Of a DNA stretch of 64,000 nt, positions 1 to 7,995 are shown piece by piece. A program made the position numbers and the translations under genes. Numbering within the stretch: the stretch's first letter is position 1; every line of letters begins with the position of its first letter. This DNA is from Streptosporangium sp. NBC_01755 (lineage in GTDB: Bacteria > Actinomycetota > Actinomycetes > Streptosporangiales > Streptosporangiaceae): the NCBI RefSeq assembly GCF_035917995.1, contig NZ_CP109131.1:4960001-5024000 (forward strand). The letters run 5' to 3'. The notes under the pieces were generated by a model, which made no database searches, was not told where the DNA came from, and saw nothing but the letters and a program-made list of their open reading frames with translations.

Positions 1-661
1 GGAACTTGTACGGTGAGCAGGCGTAGAAGTCGGCGCCGAGCCCTCCGAGGTCGACCGGGCCATGCGGGGTCAGGTGCACGCCGTCGACGTAGAGCAGCGC
101 TCCGGCCGCGTGCGTCCGCTCGGCGATCGCCGGGATGTCCGGGCGGGTGCCCAGCAGGTTCGACGCGGCGGTGACGGCCACCAGCCGGGTGCGCTCGGTG
201 AGCAGGCCGGCGATCGTGGTGACGTCCAGCTCACCGCGCTCCGGATCGAAGTCGGCCCAGCGGACGGTGACCCCGTGTGCCTCGGCGGTCTGCACCCAGG
301 GCCGGATGTTCGCGTCATGGTCCAGTCTGGTGACCACGACCTCGTCACCGGGACGCCACCCCTTGGCGAGCGTGCGGGCCATGTCGTAGGTGAGCTGCGT
401 CATGCTCCGGCCGAACACGATGCCGGTCGGCGTGCCGCCGAGCAGGTCGGCCATCGCCCGGCGTGCCTCGACCACGATGCGGTCGGCCCGGCGCTCGGCG
501 ACGGTTCCGGCACCGCGGTTGGCGACGGCGGCCCGCAGGGTGCCGGCCACGGCGTCCGCCACCTGCTCGGGAACCTGTGAGCCACCCGGCCCGTCGAAGT
601 GCGCCGCGCCCTCGTCGAGGGCGGGGAAACGCGCCCGTACGGCTGCCACGTCGTATGCCAT
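1..661 (-). CDS. Class V aminotransferase, cysteine-desulfurase-like (partial, runs off the left edge)
   Basis: Only the N-terminal 220 codons are inside the window. The protein opens with ATG at 659-661 behind an AGGGAGGT ribosome site. It shows the fold-type I PLP features of the selfish-cysteine-desulfurase branch (VC1184-like): an early glycine-rich stretch (FDGPGGSQVP), the DHDAN segment, and the cofactor-binding Asp followed by His in LLYVDGVH. The window ends right after SPYKF, whose Lys is the expected Schiff-base lysine. It is probably a cytosolic PLP enzyme acting on cysteine or a related amino acid; the substrate cannot be read from this half. Family membership is firm, exact reaction is not. 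Confidence 0.85.
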   Translation of the reverse strand, partial: MAYDVAAVRARFPALDEGAAHFDGPGGSQVPEQVADAVAGTLRAAVANRGAGTVAERRADRIVVEARRAMADLLGGTPTGIVFGRSMTQLTYDMARTLAKGWRPGDEVVVTRLDHDANIRPWVQTAEAHGVTVRWADFDPERGELDVTTIAGLLTERTRLVAVTAASNLLGTRPDIPAIAERTHAAGALLYVDGVHLTPHGPVDLGGLGADFYACSPYKF

Positions 662-814
662 CAGACCTCCCTGATCGCTGTCGACCACCGGCGCTCTGTC
701 CGGCGGCCCGACAGAAAACGGCCCGGTCGTGCGGTCGTAGCCTATCCAGGCTGGTGTTCCGCGGGTTTCCTGGGTAACCCATGTGGGATCTACGGGCGAG
801 GTCCGTCCTTCCCT

Positions 815-1168
815 TGCGCCGTTCTCGCGCACCGGCGGCTTCACCTGACCGACGCCGCGAGCTGAATCGCTGTCGTGCGGCGGGAGCGCTACAGCGACCA
901 CCCCGTACGCTTCGAGTGCCACCTCACGCCCGCGGGCGTCGAACTGTGCGACGTCCTGATCACGCTCATGAGGTGGGGCGACCGCCACCTGCATCCCGAC
1001 GACCCTCCGGTCCGCTGGCAGCACTCCTGCGGCGAGACCCTCGACGCGATGGTCATCTGCCGCCACTGCGGCGGCGAGGCCCGCGTCGGCGCCCACTCGC
1101 CGACCGGGCGCGGCGTGAGAGCCGGGAACACCCCGCGCACCCAGACCCCTGACCGCGCTGGGCTGTAG
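815..1168 (+). pseudogene. HxlR-family transcriptional regulator remnant
   Basis: The reading frame from GTG 875 matches the C-terminal half of HxlR winged-helix regulators (RRERYSDHPVRFECHLTPAG then LMRWGDRHL). The same frame upstream of 863 continues the family pattern (VLAHRRLHLTDA), but it is interrupted by an in-frame TGA at 863-865, and the first helix-turn-helix part before 815 is missing. With a stop in the wing region and no N-terminus, it should not bind DNA. HxlR proteins usually sense redox or aldehyde stress; nothing here shows its former target. It could be expressed as a 97-aa piece from GTG 875, which I consider unlikely to be functional. Confidence 0.65.
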
Positions 1169-1196
1169 CCGCTACTTCCGGTGACATGCTTCCTTC

Positions 1197-2015
1197 TTGG
1201 ACCCCAATTTCAGTACCCACCACCTCGAGCTCGGCGACGAGGTCGTGATCAAGCGGTACGCATCGTGGGACCGAGGAGAGCCGCACCGGGAGTGGACCGC
1301 GCTGACGCTCCTGGCCGAATACGCACCTGGTCTCGCGCCCGCACCTATCGAAGCCGCGCTCGACGCCGATCCGCCTGTGATCACGATGAGCAGACTGCCC
1401 GGCCGAGTTCTGCGCGGCACGCTCGCCACCGGCGAGCAGCTCGCCGCGCTCGCCACCGCCCTGAACCTGTTGCACCAGATCCCGGCCCAGGTAGTGGAAG
1501 CCGTCGAGCCTGCTCCCTGGGGACCTGTCGTAGCCGTGGACAAGGTCCGCACCTTGGCAGACAAACAACCCGATCTCGGCGAAGATCTCCTCGTACGGCG
1601 GGCATTCCAAGCGGGCGCCGCCTGGCTGGCCTCCGCCACCCCTGACAAGCTCACCACGAACCCTCTGCCGCCCGTTCTCGGGTTGGCGGACGGGAATCAC
1701 GCGAACGTCCTGTGGGATGATCACGAGCGTCGCGTGTGGCTTATCGACTGGGAAGACTCCGGCCGCAGTGATCGCGCCTTCGAACTTGGCGAGGTAACCG
1801 AGCACATCTCGCGCGTCGACGGCACCCTGAACGCCGAGCGGTTGCTGGCCCACATCGACCTGGCGCCGGGAGAAGCCGAGCGTGTACGGGACTTTCGCCT
1901 CCTGATCGCGCTGGGTTGGTTCCTCCAGCTCGGCCCCGATGGCCCGGCGACACCTCACAACCCCGTCGGCACCTTGGAGCGCCAAGCCGAGAGGGTTCTG
2001 CATCTGCTCGGCTGA
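1197..2015 (+). CDS. Phosphotransferase of the APH / choline-kinase fold
   Basis: This 272-aa protein has the small-molecule kinase layout: an N-lobe lysine in DEVVIKRYA, then a catalytic-loop region GLADGNHANVLW, then the metal-binding Asp of LIDWEDSG. The usual HGDxxxxN is altered: His is replaced (LADGNHAN), although the Asp and Asn spacing is kept. The family phosphorylates aminoglycosides, choline or other small alcohols with ATP; the substrate here is unknown. The start is TTG at 1197, because an in-frame stop lies at 1182 and no ATG/GTG precedes the homology, so the N-terminus may be slightly damaged. It lies among decayed genes and has no clear operon partner. Confidence 0.75.
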   Translation: MDPNFSTHHLELGDEVVIKRYASWDRGEPHREWTALTLLAEYAPGLAPAPIEAALDADPPVITMSRLPGRVLRGTLATGEQLAALATALNLLHQIPAQVVEAVEPAPWGPVVAVDKVRTLADKQPDLGEDLLVRRAFQAGAAWLASATPDKLTTNPLPPVLGLADGNHANVLWDDHERRVWLIDWEDSGRSDRAFELGEVTEHISRVDGTLNAERLLAHIDLAPGEAERVRDFRLLIALGWFLQLGPDGPATPHNPVGTLERQAERVLHLLG

Positions 2016-2278
2016 GGCCCTTAGCTCTCAGCCGACGAGGCTCGGCAGGTCAGGACCGCCTACCACGAGGTCGACGCCTTCCGCGTGGCCATTCAGGCTC
2101 TCGCTGAAGACGATCTGTCATGTCCGTCTGCTTATGCTGCGCGGTGTACTAACCCCGGCAGACGCTCGCCATCATCACGCGTAAAGAAGAACTACGGCGG
2201 CTGGCACTCAGGCATGCTCTGCTCGATGGGGCGGGCGTGGGCCGGCAACGCCACGGAACCCGCGAGGACGGTGGATAC

Positions 2279-2610
2279 ATGGGTGGCTTGACAGAAGACC
2301 CCGCCTTCCTGGCGACGACGTTCGTGGTCATCGACTTCGAGGCGACGACCCCCCGGGCTACCCGGCCCAGCCCATCGAGGTCGCCGCTCTCGCACTCCGC
2401 TACGAGGAAGGCGTGTGGACGGTGGTCGGCAGGAGCGCATCTCTCATCCGGCCGCCCGCGTTCGCCCCGGTGACGCCAGCCGTTACGGCCCAAACCGGCT
2501 TGACCCCCGAGCAGGTCAGGCAGGCCCCTAGTGCGACGTTCCTCATGGGAAGTGCAGATCCCCGCCGGCTCGGGACGCCGAGGGCTGGAAAGGCCGCTTT
2601 GGCAGCCTAG
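2279..2610 (+). pseudogene. DnaQ-like 3'-5' exonuclease fragment, frameshifted
   Basis: From ATG 2279 (GAGGACGG ribosome site) the frame encodes FVVIDFEATTP, the Exo I motif of DEDD exonucleases (D and E both present). At the C-run near 2348-2356 the homology jumps to the next frame, which continues GYPAQPIEVAALALRYEEGVW and later TGLTPEQVRQAPS, again typical of the family. A single extra base explains the shift. After about 2535 the similarity ends, so Exo II and III are missing. The gene is therefore doubly damaged. Such small exonucleases sit in many actinomycete accessory regions; no partner is evident. The stretch 2611-2767 stays open in one frame but is not recognised. Confidence 0.65.
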
Positions 2611-2814
2611 AATTCTCGACCGCGCGTTCGTGACCTCCATTGAGGAACGAAGCATTAGCGCCGCGGACGAGGACGCTCAGCTCAGCGATCTCGCGGCTCT
2701 GGTGAAAATCGCGGGGCGCACAGCCAAGTGCAACATGCCCGCCCAAGACGGATTGTTCAACATCTAACCTTCCGGCGGGAGAGGGCATATGCAAAACCGG
2801 TCTGAGATAGGACG

Positions 2815-3458
2815 GTGCTCATTCTGATGATCAAGGAACAGCCGGACCGCGACGAGGTCCCGTTCTGGTTCGATCCGCTGTGCCCCTGGGCGTGGATCAC
2901 CTCGCGCTGGCTCCTGGAGGTCGAGCAGGTTCGGCCGGTGCGCGCCGATTGGCGGATCATGTCGCTGGCCCACCTGAACCTCGTCCAGCGCGAGGGCAAG
3001 GGACTCAGCGAGGACTACCTGGACCTGATGACGAAGGCATGGGGTCCGGTGCGGGTCTGCGCGGCAGCCGCTGAGCACGGTGGCCGCGGCGTCCTCGGAC
3101 CGCTGTACACCGCCATCGGCACCCGGCTTCACAACCAAAGACGTCGCGACGATCCCATCGTTATCACCGAAGCTCTCGCGGAGGCGGGCCTGCCCGATTC
3201 GCTGGCCGCAGCCGCCATAAGCACGGAGTTCGATCAGCTCATCAGGGACTCGCACAACGAGGCGTTCAACAAGGTCGGCCTCGATGTCGGGACGCCCGTT
3301 CTCCGCATCGGCGGCACGGCCCTGTTCGGCCCCGTGATCACGCTGGCCCCCGCGGTGAAGCTGCCGGACGACTCTGGGATGGTCTGGTCATGGTCGCCGG
3401 GACGGACGGCTTCTTTGAGCTCAAGCGGAGCCGGGACCGCAAACCATCCTTTCAGTGA
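2815..3458 (+). pseudogene. Mycothiol-dependent nitroreductase (Rv2466c-like, DsbA fold), C-terminal frameshift
   Basis: The start is GTG 2815 (AGGA just upstream). The N-terminus carries the family signature FWFDPLCPWAWITSRW: a thioredoxin-fold CPWA active site in which a single cysteine is used with mycothiol. Family members are cytosolic oxidoreductases of about 210 aa that reduce nitro compounds and mycothiol mixed disulfides. The frame is correct up to GPVITLAP (about 3348). There a C-run has lost one base: the true C-terminus reads in the next frame as RGEAAGRLWDGLVMVAG, then GFFELKRSRDRKPSFQ, with stop TGA at 3456-3458. As printed, translation continues in the wrong frame to 3573. This is either a real mutation or a sequencing error in the homopolymer. 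Confidence 0.8.
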
Positions 3459-3613
3459 GTGGACACCGCAGCTCGGCCGACGTCGGCTGAGGCTGCGACC
3501 GTCGAGGCTCCCGCGTTCGGTTCGACAAGGAGAGGGACAACGACCGCGGAGTCTCGACCGGTACGCACCGTGATCCGGTGCAGCTGCCGACCGGAAGCGT
3601 TCGACGGGTCCGG

Positions 3614-4174
3614 TCAACCGATCCGGGCCGGTGCGCTGACCGCTCGCGCAATGCGGTGCCCGACAAGGCGCTCGGCCACGGCGAGCGGATACCAGGCGGC
3701 ACCCGTCACCTCGGACTCCTGGATGCGCCCCACGTCCGCATGCGCTGTCACGAAGGAGTACCCGATGTCGAGATGGTAGTGATCCGGCTCGTTCTTCTCC
3801 GGTCGTGCCGGAACCCTGCCGTACTCGACGTAGACGGGGGTCTGCGACGCCGGGAAGACCTTGCCGGGGTCAAGACCGGTCTCCTCCGCCAACTCGCGCA
3901 CTGCCGCGTCGATCAGTGTGGTGTCGGTCGGTTCGAGGTGACCTCCGGGCTGCAACGTGATCTCGTACGCGCGGTGCTCGACAAGCAGGATCTCGGCGTC
4001 ACCGCGGACCAGCAGCGCACCGACAGTCACGTGCATCGGAAAATTCCGCCGCGAGGCGAAGTCCCCTCCCTGACACAGCAGTTGCACCGGCCCAGCCAGC
4101 AGCGCGGCCTCGTCCGGGTAGCGCTCGAGGTAGGCGGAAAGTGCGCTCGAGATGTCCGAGTCACTGATCGCCAC
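3614..4174 (-). CDS. NUDIX hydrolase
   Basis: About 186 aa. The NUDIX box is visible as GGHLEPTDTTLIDAAVRELA followed by EETGL, giving the helix residues REL-EE that bind magnesium; the first Glu of the canonical GX5E position is replaced (DTT). A second beta strand and helix pattern follows, with HYHLDIGYSF. NUDIX enzymes hydrolyse nucleoside diphosphates linked to another moiety; this branch also includes many proteins of unknown substrate. Two starts are possible: GTG 4189 or, preferred because the homology begins there, GTG 4174. It is followed in the opposite direction by another NUDIX gene, and both belong to the ADP-ribose-like size class. Confidence 0.85.
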   Translation of the reverse strand: MAISDSDISSALSAYLERYPDEAALLAGPVQLLCQGGDFASRRNFPMHVTVGALLVRGDAEILLVEHRAYEITLQPGGHLEPTDTTLIDAAVRELAEETGLDPGKVFPASQTPVYVEYGRVPARPEKNEPDHYHLDIGYSFVTAHADVGRIQESEVTGAAWYPLAVAERLVGHRIARAVSAPARIG

Positions 4175-4430
4175 GGGGCACCCCCACACCAGCCGGAGAG
4201 CAAAGCCCTCCGTGACCGGCTGTTCGGATGTGAGCGACGAGCACTGACACAGTCAGCTCCTTAGAAAGCACGCGGCCTACGAGGAGGTTCGCACCGTACA
4301 GGTTGGGCCCCACCGGTGCGCGCATGCCACGCCGAGCAGGCACACATCAGGTACCCACACTCCGTCCAAGGCGTGATCTCTCTGTGCCAAGCTCAAGCGG
4401 GACACGAGCGAGCGTGTAGCCCTCAGCCCG

Positions 4431-4910
4431 TTGATCGACGGTCTGGCCAGGCCGGATCCCCTCGTCAGTCGCAGCACCTTCACCGGTCACGTGACCTGCA
4501 GCGCCGTACTGATCGACCTGAGTGGACAGGTCCTGCACATTCACCACAACACCCTGGGCCTACTTCTCCTGCCAGGCGGTCACCTGGAAGACGCCGATGC
4601 CGACCTCCAGGCCGCGGCGCTCCGTGAACTCACCGAAGAGACCGGCATTCTCGCAGACATGGCCAACCGGGACCCTGTCATGGATGGGGTACAGCTGGAC
4701 ATCAACATCCACACCACCCCTGCCAATCCGGCCAAGGCCGAACCCGAGCAGCCGCACTTCGACTTCCGCTTCGCGTTCCGGGTCACCGGCCGACAGGGCC
4801 TCCACATCACCCTGCAGTCCGAGGAGGTCGGCGGTTATCGCTGGTTGAAGCCCATCGACTGCTCCTCACCCAGTGTCGCGGTGAAGCTCGCGACGTTCCT
4901 GTCCTCGTAG
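4431..4910 (+). CDS. NUDIX hydrolase (second copy)
   Basis: About 159 aa with a clean NUDIX box: GGHLEDADADLQAAALRELT then EETGI, with the box glutamates REL-EE in place. It is only distantly similar to the NUDIX protein on the other strand just upstream, so the two are not a recent duplication. The start is uncertain. TTG 4431 is the first usable start, but the frame is open from 4377 and the residues before TTG (SERVALSPLIDGL) look like the family's N-terminal helix, so the natural start may be lost. A kdsB-like fragment begins 26 bp downstream in the same direction, suggesting a former two-gene unit acting on activated sugars or nucleotides. Confidence 0.82.
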   Translation: MIDGLARPDPLVSRSTFTGHVTCSAVLIDLSGQVLHIHHNTLGLLLLPGGHLEDADADLQAAALRELTEETGILADMANRDPVMDGVQLDINIHTTPANPAKAEPEQPHFDFRFAFRVTGRQGLHITLQSEEVGGYRWLKPIDCSSPSVAVKLATFLSS

Positions 4911-4936
4911 ACCTTCTCTATCCAGGAGCCATCCCC

Positions 4937-5458
4937 ATGCACTCGTCAGGAGGCGCCACCCCGCGCCATGTCGTCGTGATCCCCTGCCGGTACGGCTCGA
5001 TCCGCTTCCCCGGAAAGCCTCTCGCGCTCCTGGGCGACAAGCCCCTGATGTGGCATGTCTACCAACGCTGCCAGAAGGCTGAGCGCATCGCGGAAACCTT
5101 CATCGCCACTGATGACGCGCGCATTCAGGAGGTATGCCGTCGGCTCGACATGGCCTGCCTGCTGACCCGAGACCACCTCGCCGGCACCGATCGAGTCGCC
5201 GAATGTCTCCGTTATCTGAAGGTGGACGGCTACCTCAACGTCCAGGGCAACGAGCCGTTCGTCTCTCCAGCGGCGATCGACGCGGTTTCCACCGCCCTGG
5301 CGCTGTCGGATCCGTCGGTCGCCGCCGTCAATCGCGCGCACGACTTGGGCGCCCGAGCACACGGGAAACTGGCGAGGGCTTACGCGGAGAGCTGGATCTC
5401 GAGCGGAGCGACAATGGGTTGTTCGAAGATCTCCGGAGCCGGCTCATCCTCAAAATAG
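4937..5458 (+). pseudogene. CMP-KDO synthetase (KdsB)-like nucleotidyltransferase, truncated
   Basis: ATG 4937 follows an AGGAG site. Residues 10-140 match 3-deoxy-manno-octulosonate cytidylyltransferase: the nucleotide loop VVIPCRYGSIRFPGKPLA, then DHLAGTDRVAE, then YLNVQGNEPFVSP with the metal-binding region. The family is normally about 245 aa; here similarity stops near residue 140 (about 5345), the rest is unrelated sequence shared with the 3' end of the HicB gene on the other strand, and a stop comes at 5456. The sugar-binding half is missing, so activity is unlikely. KDO is a Gram-negative lipopolysaccharide sugar; in an actinomycete such a gene would more plausibly have served an exopolysaccharide or natural-product sugar acid. 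Confidence 0.75.
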
Positions 5459-5601
5459 AGCTCCAGCGCTTCCCGTAGATTGGCCAGCGCCTCGTCGACT
5501 GTGGGGCCTTGACTGGTCACTTCGACCTGCAGGCAGCGCGCGACATACCACCCCTCGTCATCGGGAGTGATGATCGCGGTGAACCTGGCAATCTCGCTCA
5601 T
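5380..5601 (-). CDS. HicB-like antitoxin / type II TA-associated small protein
   Basis: A 73-aa protein starting at ATG 5601. It has the HicB partial RNase-H-like fold signature: FTAIITPDDEGWYVARCLQVE, then TVDEALANLREALELYFED. No C-terminal DNA-binding domain is present, and no HicA toxin (about 60 aa with GSHH-type residues) lies next to it, so it is an orphan or acts with a partner elsewhere. Stand-alone HicB-like proteins of this size are common in actinomycetes and many are uncharacterised. Its 3' end abuts the truncated kdsB-like gene, which suggests that the event bringing in this sequence also cut that gene. Confidence 0.8.
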   Translation of the reverse strand: MSEIARFTAIITPDDEGWYVARCLQVEVTSQGPTVDEALANLREALELYFEDEPAPEIFEQPIVAPLEIQLSA

Positions 5602-5688
5602 GCCGTCAGCGTACGTCAGGGCGGTTGGGAAAGTCGCGTAAAGCCCAGGCCTGGGCGCTCCTGCGCGGGGAGGCTCCGAAATAAGGGC

Positions 5689-6333
5689 TCAGGCCTTTGC
5701 CGCGGCGCTCTCGCCGGTGAACGCGGCGACGGCGCCCAGGCCGAGGTAGACCAGGCCGCTGGTGACGTCGAGGCGGCGGCGGGCGCGGGCCGAGCGGCGC
5801 AGGCGACCGGCCATGGCCGAGGAGAGCAGGGCGTAGACACCGTCACTGGCCATGCCGAGGACGGTCCAGATCAGGCCGAGGAGCACGATCTGCGGGGCGA
5901 TCGGGCCGGCGGCCGGATCGGTGAACTGGGGGAGGAAGGCGAGGAAGAAGATCGCTGTCTTCGGGTTGAGCACGTTGACCACGAAGCCCTCCCAGAAGAT
6001 CCTGCTTCTCGTCGCGGCCGGCGGCTCGGCCACCCCGTCCGGGTCGGGGCGGGTCATCAGCTTGCGGACGCCCAGCCAGACCAGGTAGGCCGCGCCCAGA
6101 TACTTGACCACCGCGAACGCGGTCGCCGAGGCGGCCAGCAGGGCGCTGATGCCCAGGGCGGCGGCGGCCACGTGGACCAGGGACCCGAGGTGGATCCCCA
6201 GCACCGACACCAGTCCGGCCCCCCGGCCCTGGGCGACGCTGCGGGTCACGATGTAGAGCACCGCGGGGCCCGGCACGAGCAGCAGGGCAAGGGTCGCCGC
6301 CGCAAAAAGGGCAAGCATCGTCAAATCTGGCAT
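5689..6333 (-). CDS. LysE/RhtB-family amino-acid exporter
   Basis: A 214-aa membrane protein with about six hydrophobic segments and the LysE signature near the N-terminus (LLLVPGPAVLYIVTRSVAQG). The central FVVNVLNPKTAIFFLAFLP segment is also family-diagnostic. Members export basic or neutral amino acids and small metabolites across the cytoplasmic membrane. The start is ATG 6333 behind AGGATCC. A LysR gene sits upstream in the same orientation, the usual partner that senses the exported substrate, and a cysteine-dioxygenase-like gene diverges from it; a role in cysteine or related thiol homeostasis is a reasonable guess only. A paralogue lies at 57744-58364. Confidence 0.9.
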   Translation of the reverse strand: MPDLTMLALFAAATLALLLVPGPAVLYIVTRSVAQGRGAGLVSVLGIHLGSLVHVAAAALGISALLAASATAFAVVKYLGAAYLVWLGVRKLMTRPDPDGVAEPPAATRSRIFWEGFVVNVLNPKTAIFFLAFLPQFTDPAAGPIAPQIVLLGLIWTVLGMASDGVYALLSSAMAGRLRRSARARRRLDVTSGLVYLGLGAVAAFTGESAAAKA

Positions 6334-6397
6334 ATAGGGATCCTAGGTGCGCCCGATGCTCGGTCGCCAACGGGTTTCCGCCGAGTGCCGACGCCGC

Positions 6398-6458
6398 GGA
6401 GCCAGGCCCCCGTCAGGTCGGTCGCCGTGGAGCCAGGCCCCCCGTCGGGTCGGTCGCC
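6398..6458. repeat. Tandem 30-31 bp imperfect duplication
   Basis: Two adjacent copies (6398-6426 and 6429-6458) both beginning GGAGCCAGGCCCCC and ending GGTCGGTCGCC, separated by two bases. They fill the gap between the LysR stop and the LysE start. No coding role is seen. Confidence 0.8.
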
Positions 6459-7325
6459 CTACGGGCGGGTCACCGAGGCCAGGGTGGCCAGCAGGGCGGT
6501 GGTGGCCGGGGGGTCGGGGGGCGCGCCGTAGGTGGCGGCGTAGACGCGGCGGGTCGAGCCGGGGAGCTCGATCACGGTGACCCCCGGGTTCCGGTGGGCC
6601 TGCAGGGCGAGCCCCGGCAGGGCGGTCACCCCGATCCCGGCGGCGACCAGGGCCTGGACGGCGACGGCGTCGTCGGTCGTGAAGGCGATCTCCGGCTCGA
6701 AACCCGCCCTGGCGCACAGCTCCAGCAGGTGGCTGCGGCACCGGTCGCAGCCCCCGATCCACTGGGAGTCGCGGTGCGAGGCCAGGTCGCCGGTCTGGTC
6801 GGAGGTGACCAGGTAGCTGGTGTCGTCCAGCAGGTGGAGCAGGCGGATGCCATCCTCCTCGGGGCCGGTGCCTTCGAAGCGGAAGATGACCGCCACGTCC
6901 ACGTAGCCCGCCCGGAGCATGCGCAGCGCGTCGGGAGGCTCGGTCTCGGTCAGCCGCAGCTCCAGGCCGGGGTGCTCCCTGGCGAGGGCGGCGGCGGCCT
7001 GCGGCACGAACGTTCCCAGGGCCGAGGGGAAGGCGGCCAGCCTGACCCGTCCGGAGTGCAGGCCCACGTGCGCCGAGAGCTCGGCGGACGCGGAGTCGAG
7101 GCGGCCGATGATCTCGATGGCCCGCTCGGCCAGCAGGCGGCCCGCCTCGGTCAGCCGGATGCCCCGGCCGGCCCGCTGGATGAGCTTGGCCCCGGTCTCG
7201 GCTTCGAGCTTCGCGAGGTGGTGGCTCACCGAGGGCTGGGAGTAGTGCAGCTCCCTGGCCGCCGCGGTCACCGAGCCGTGCCTGGAGACCGCAGCGAGGA
7301 CACGAAGCCGCACGATATCGAGCAT
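6459..7325 (-). CDS. LysR-family transcriptional regulator
   Basis: A 288-aa protein. Residues 1-60 form the winged helix-turn-helix (LRVLAAVSRHGSVTAAARELHYSQPSVSHHL in two parts), and residues 90-285 the periplasmic-binding-like co-inducer domain. The start is ATG 7325. The 75-bp gap to the divergent cupin gene at 7401 is the typical place for the regulator's operator, so it probably controls that gene, itself, and perhaps the LysE exporter downstream. Ligand unknown. Confidence 0.92.
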   Translation of the reverse strand: MLDIVRLRVLAAVSRHGSVTAAARELHYSQPSVSHHLAKLEAETGAKLIQRAGRGIRLTEAGRLLAERAIEIIGRLDSASAELSAHVGLHSGRVRLAAFPSALGTFVPQAAAALAREHPGLELRLTETEPPDALRMLRAGYVDVAVIFRFEGTGPEEDGIRLLHLLDDTSYLVTSDQTGDLASHRDSQWIGGCDRCRSHLLELCARAGFEPEIAFTTDDAVAVQALVAAGIGVTALPGLALQAHRNPGVTVIELPGSTRRVYAATYGAPPDPPATTALLATLASVTRP

Positions 7326-7400
7326 GTATTAACTTTATCGATGAATGAACGGGAAGATGGGCATTAGACGTTATATATCTTCTCGGCGCATCCTTGAGGC

Positions 7401-7925
7401 ATGAAGACGTTGACGCGCACCCGTCCGGGCCTGGCCGAGATCGTTGAGGGGGTCAGGGAACTCGTCGACCCGTCTGCCGACCCCCGGGCGACCGCCTTCG
7501 CGGTGGCGGACCTGTTGCGTGAACGGCTGCCGTCCTTCGAGATCCTCACCGAGGAAGAGCGTCTCGGCGACCCCGACGGCTACATCGGCCACACCCTCCA
7601 CGCCGAGGAGGGCTTCTCGATCGTGGCCGTGGTCTGGCGGCCAGGCCAGAAGACCGTGATCCATGACCACATCGCCTGGTGCGTGTTCGGCGTGCTGCGG
7701 GGTGTCGAGTACGAGACCCTCTACCGCGACCATGGCGACCACCTGACCGAGATCGGCCGGACCGCCAACCAGATCGGGGAGGTCAGCGGTTTCGCCCCGC
7801 CCGGCGACATTCACCGTGTCCACAACACGGGGGACGAGACGGCCATCTCACTTCACATCTACGGGGCCGACCTCAGCGCCGCCCCCACCAGCGTGCGCCG
7901 GGTCTACGACCTGCCCGTCCGCTGA
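7401..7925 (+). CDS. Cysteine-dioxygenase-type cupin (thiol dioxygenase)
   Basis: A 174-aa single-cupin protein. The first cupin motif shows the iron-binding pair in VIHDHIAW and the second shows IHRVHN, giving the 3-His set of cysteine dioxygenase type I proteins. Enzymes of the family oxidise the thiol of cysteine, 3-mercaptopropionate or related compounds to sulfinic acids using non-heme Fe(II) in the cytosol. It diverges from a LysR gene and is probably its target. The exact thiol substrate is not determinable here: bacterial members split into cysteine and 3-mercaptopropionate types. Confidence 0.82.
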   Translation: MKTLTRTRPGLAEIVEGVRELVDPSADPRATAFAVADLLRERLPSFEILTEEERLGDPDGYIGHTLHAEEGFSIVAVVWRPGQKTVIHDHIAWCVFGVLRGVEYETLYRDHGDHLTEIGRTANQIGEVSGFAPPGDIHRVHNTGDETAISLHIYGADLSAAPTSVRRVYDLPVR

Positions 7926-7933
7926 ACCACGCC

Positions 7934-7986
7934 GTGGACGTCCTCCCCGGCCCGAAGGCCGTTGACGTCCTTCCCGGCCTGAAGGC
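7934..7986. repeat. Tandem imperfect 28-bp duplication
   Basis: Two copies of a sequence of the form GACGTCCTCCCCGGCCCGAAG (7937 on) and GACGTCCTTCCCGGCCTGAAG (7965 on), 28 bp apart, lie just after the cupin gene. The pattern CCCGGCC-GAAGGCC resembles end sequences of IS200/IS605-type elements in actinomycetes; this is a recollection, and no transposase is present. Confidence 0.6.
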
Positions 7987-7995
7987 GAGCGTCGC

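Noticed and set aside
2611-2767. Continuation of the exonuclease gene
   Set aside because: The open frame shows no Exo II/III motif and its family resemblance ends before it.
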